NCBI GenBank assembly: GCA_900547125.1
Contig: URFU01000119.1
Location: 1 to 5,294, forward strand
Reading direction: 5' to 3'
Source: an uncultured Collinsella sp.
GTDB lineage: Bacteria; Actinomycetota; Coriobacteriia; Coriobacteriales; Coriobacteriaceae
Length of the DNA stretch: 5,294 bases
Made by a program: the position numbers and the translations under genes. How positions within the stretch are numbered: the first letter of the stretch is position 1; each line of letters opens with the position of its first letter. The notes beneath the pieces are model-generated. The model saw nothing but the letters and a program-made list of their open reading frames with translations. It was not told the origin of the DNA and ran no database searches. Positions 4,352-5,294 of the stretch are shown here, one piece after another.

Positions 4352-5294
4352 TAGCTGCGTTTTCGGACCAGGGCGATATAGAAGCCCTCAAAGTCGCGAC
4401 TGGGCGGAATGGTCAGCGTGCCTGGCATGCCGTTGGCAATGGCCGAGATGTGACCCGCGGCAATGGCTTCGGTAAGGGCGTTGCACTCGATATGCGGCTT
4501 GTCGCCGGTATCCTGTGTGCGACGCGCTTCGCTTTCGCTCGGTGTGCCGTCGAGGGGGATGAGCTCGCAGTCCATGTGCTTGTCGAGGGCCTCTTGCAGG
4601 GCATCCTCGTTTTCCTGCGGCAAGATCGAACACGTCGAATAGACGAGCGTGCCGCCCGGTTTGAGGGCCCCCATGGCGCGGTCCAGAAGCGCGCGCTGCG
4701 AGCGGGCGCACTTGACGAGCAGCTGCTCGGTGAGGCCGCGCAAGCTCTTTTCGTTGCCGCTGATGACGGTGCCCGTGCCGGTGCAGGGGGCGTCGAGCAG
4801 GATACGGTCAAAGCGGAAGAACTCGTCAAGCTCGCGTGCGTCAATACGCATGACGGGCACGTTTTTTGCGCCTTGGCGGTGGAGGTTGGCTTCGAGCTTC
4901 TCGGCGCGGGGATTGCGCATCTCGCAGGCTGTAAGGTGCGCCTGCCCCTGCGTGAGGGCGGCGATCTGCGTCGTCTTGCCGCCAGGGGCTGCGCACATGT
5001 CCAGGATGTCCTCGCCTGCCTGAGCGCCCAGGACCAGCGGCGGCATCATGGACGACAGGCTCTGCAGGTAGATCTTGCCGTCGCGGTAGATGTCGAGGTC
5101 CCACAGGTCGGAAACCTGGGCGTCGGGCAGGATGAAGGCATCCGGGTACCAGGCAACGGTTTGGTGGGCGATCCCGGCGGCATCGAGTGCCGCGGCGATG
5201 TCCTCGGCGGTCGCCTTGAGCGTGTTGGCGCGCAGCGTGACCGGGCGCGTGGCTGCGGCGCCAAAGCCTTCGATCATGAACTCGGCATCGGCAG
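4351..5294 (-). CDS. RsmB/NOP family RNA cytosine-C5 methyltransferase (partial, N-terminus beyond right edge)
   Basis: This protein transfers a methyl group from S-adenosylmethionine to C5 of a cytosine in rRNA or tRNA. The frame is open from the right edge: five residues (ADAEF) precede the first visible ATG at 5277, so that ATG is probably internal, and 313 residues are visible. Numbering from that Met: RPVTLRANTLKA (11-22) is the usual start of the catalytic core; LDMCAAPGGKT (92-102) is the SAM-binding motif; RIDA (144-147) is a cofactor-side motif; DAPCTGTGT (162-170) carries the cysteine that releases product (C165); YSTCSILPQENE (213-224) carries the catalytic cysteine (C216). Both cysteines are intact, so it should be active. 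The C-terminus ends in FEGFYIALVRK, with no PUA-like extension. Whether an RsmB-type NusB domain precedes the core cannot be seen, so I give no symbol; the target base is unknown. Confidence 0.94.
   Translation of the reverse strand, partial: ADAEFMIEGFGAAATRPVTLRANTLKATAEDIAAALDAAGIAHQTVAWYPDAFILPDAQVSDLWDLDIYRDGKIYLQSLSSMMPPLVLGAQAGEDILDMCAAPGGKTTQIAALTQGQAHLTACEMRNPRAEKLEANLHRQGAKNVPVMRIDARELDEFFRFDRILLDAPCTGTGTVISGNEKSLRGLTEQLLVKCARSQRALLDRAMGALKPGGTLVYSTCSILPQENEDALQEALDKHMDCELIPLDGTPSESEARRTQDTGDKPHIECNALTEAIAAGHISAIANGMPGTLTIPPSRDFEGFYIALVRKRS

Noticed and set aside
4124..4354. A 76-codon plus-strand frame overlapping the 56-residue membrane protein
   Set aside because: GAGGTG at 4109-4114 could serve as a distant ribosome binding site, but the product is Arg- and Ser-rich with no domain, as expected of an off-frame reading of GC-rich DNA. 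It also runs into the end of the methyltransferase gene. The membrane protein frame is better supported.
4649..5023. A 124-codon plus-strand frame antisense to the methyltransferase
   Set aside because: It is antisense to the SAM-binding and catalytic motifs and has Arg/Ser/Ala-rich shadow composition.

Overview
The window looks like an ordinary chromosomal segment from a GC-rich, gut-associated actinobacterium of the class Coriobacteriia, most likely Collinsella or a close relative. That placement is inferred from codon use, from a class III fructose-1,6-bisphosphatase of the Firmicutes type, and from the general look of the proteins. No marker gene proves it. I see no phage, transposon, CRISPR array, rRNA or tRNA.

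Layout from left to right. (1) Positions 1-1556, minus strand: the N-terminal 518 residues of a class III fructose-1,6-bisphosphatase (fbp), running off the left edge. (2) Positions 1557-1874: a divergent intergenic region of 318 nt, more AT-rich than the genes and unusually rich in dyad symmetry. (3) Positions 1875-2765, plus strand: a DegV/FakB family fatty-acid-binding protein. (4) Positions 2829-2861: a strong hairpin terminator between convergent genes, with its T-tract on the minus-strand side. (5) Positions 2872-3963, minus strand: a TIM-barrel-like protein of unknown function with long N- and C-terminal extensions. (6) Positions 3964-4155: a second divergent intergenic region. (7) Positions 4156-4326, plus strand: a 56-residue single-pass membrane protein. 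(8) Positions 4351-5294, minus strand: an RsmB/NOP-type tRNA/rRNA cytosine-C5 methyltransferase, missing its N-terminus at the right edge.

The genes alternate in strand and each appears to be its own transcription unit, so there is no multi-gene operon and no obvious shared pathway. Gluconeogenesis (fbp), lipid handling (DegV/FakB) and RNA modification (methyltransferase) are independent housekeeping roles. I did not find a convincing new biological system. The most interesting parts are regulatory: a 57-bp imperfect inverted repeat upstream of degV, a perfect 10-bp inverted repeat at the fbp promoter or leader, and a cluster of GGTAAA hexamers in the same intergenic region. The extended TIM-barrel protein and the small membrane protein are the two gene products of unknown function.
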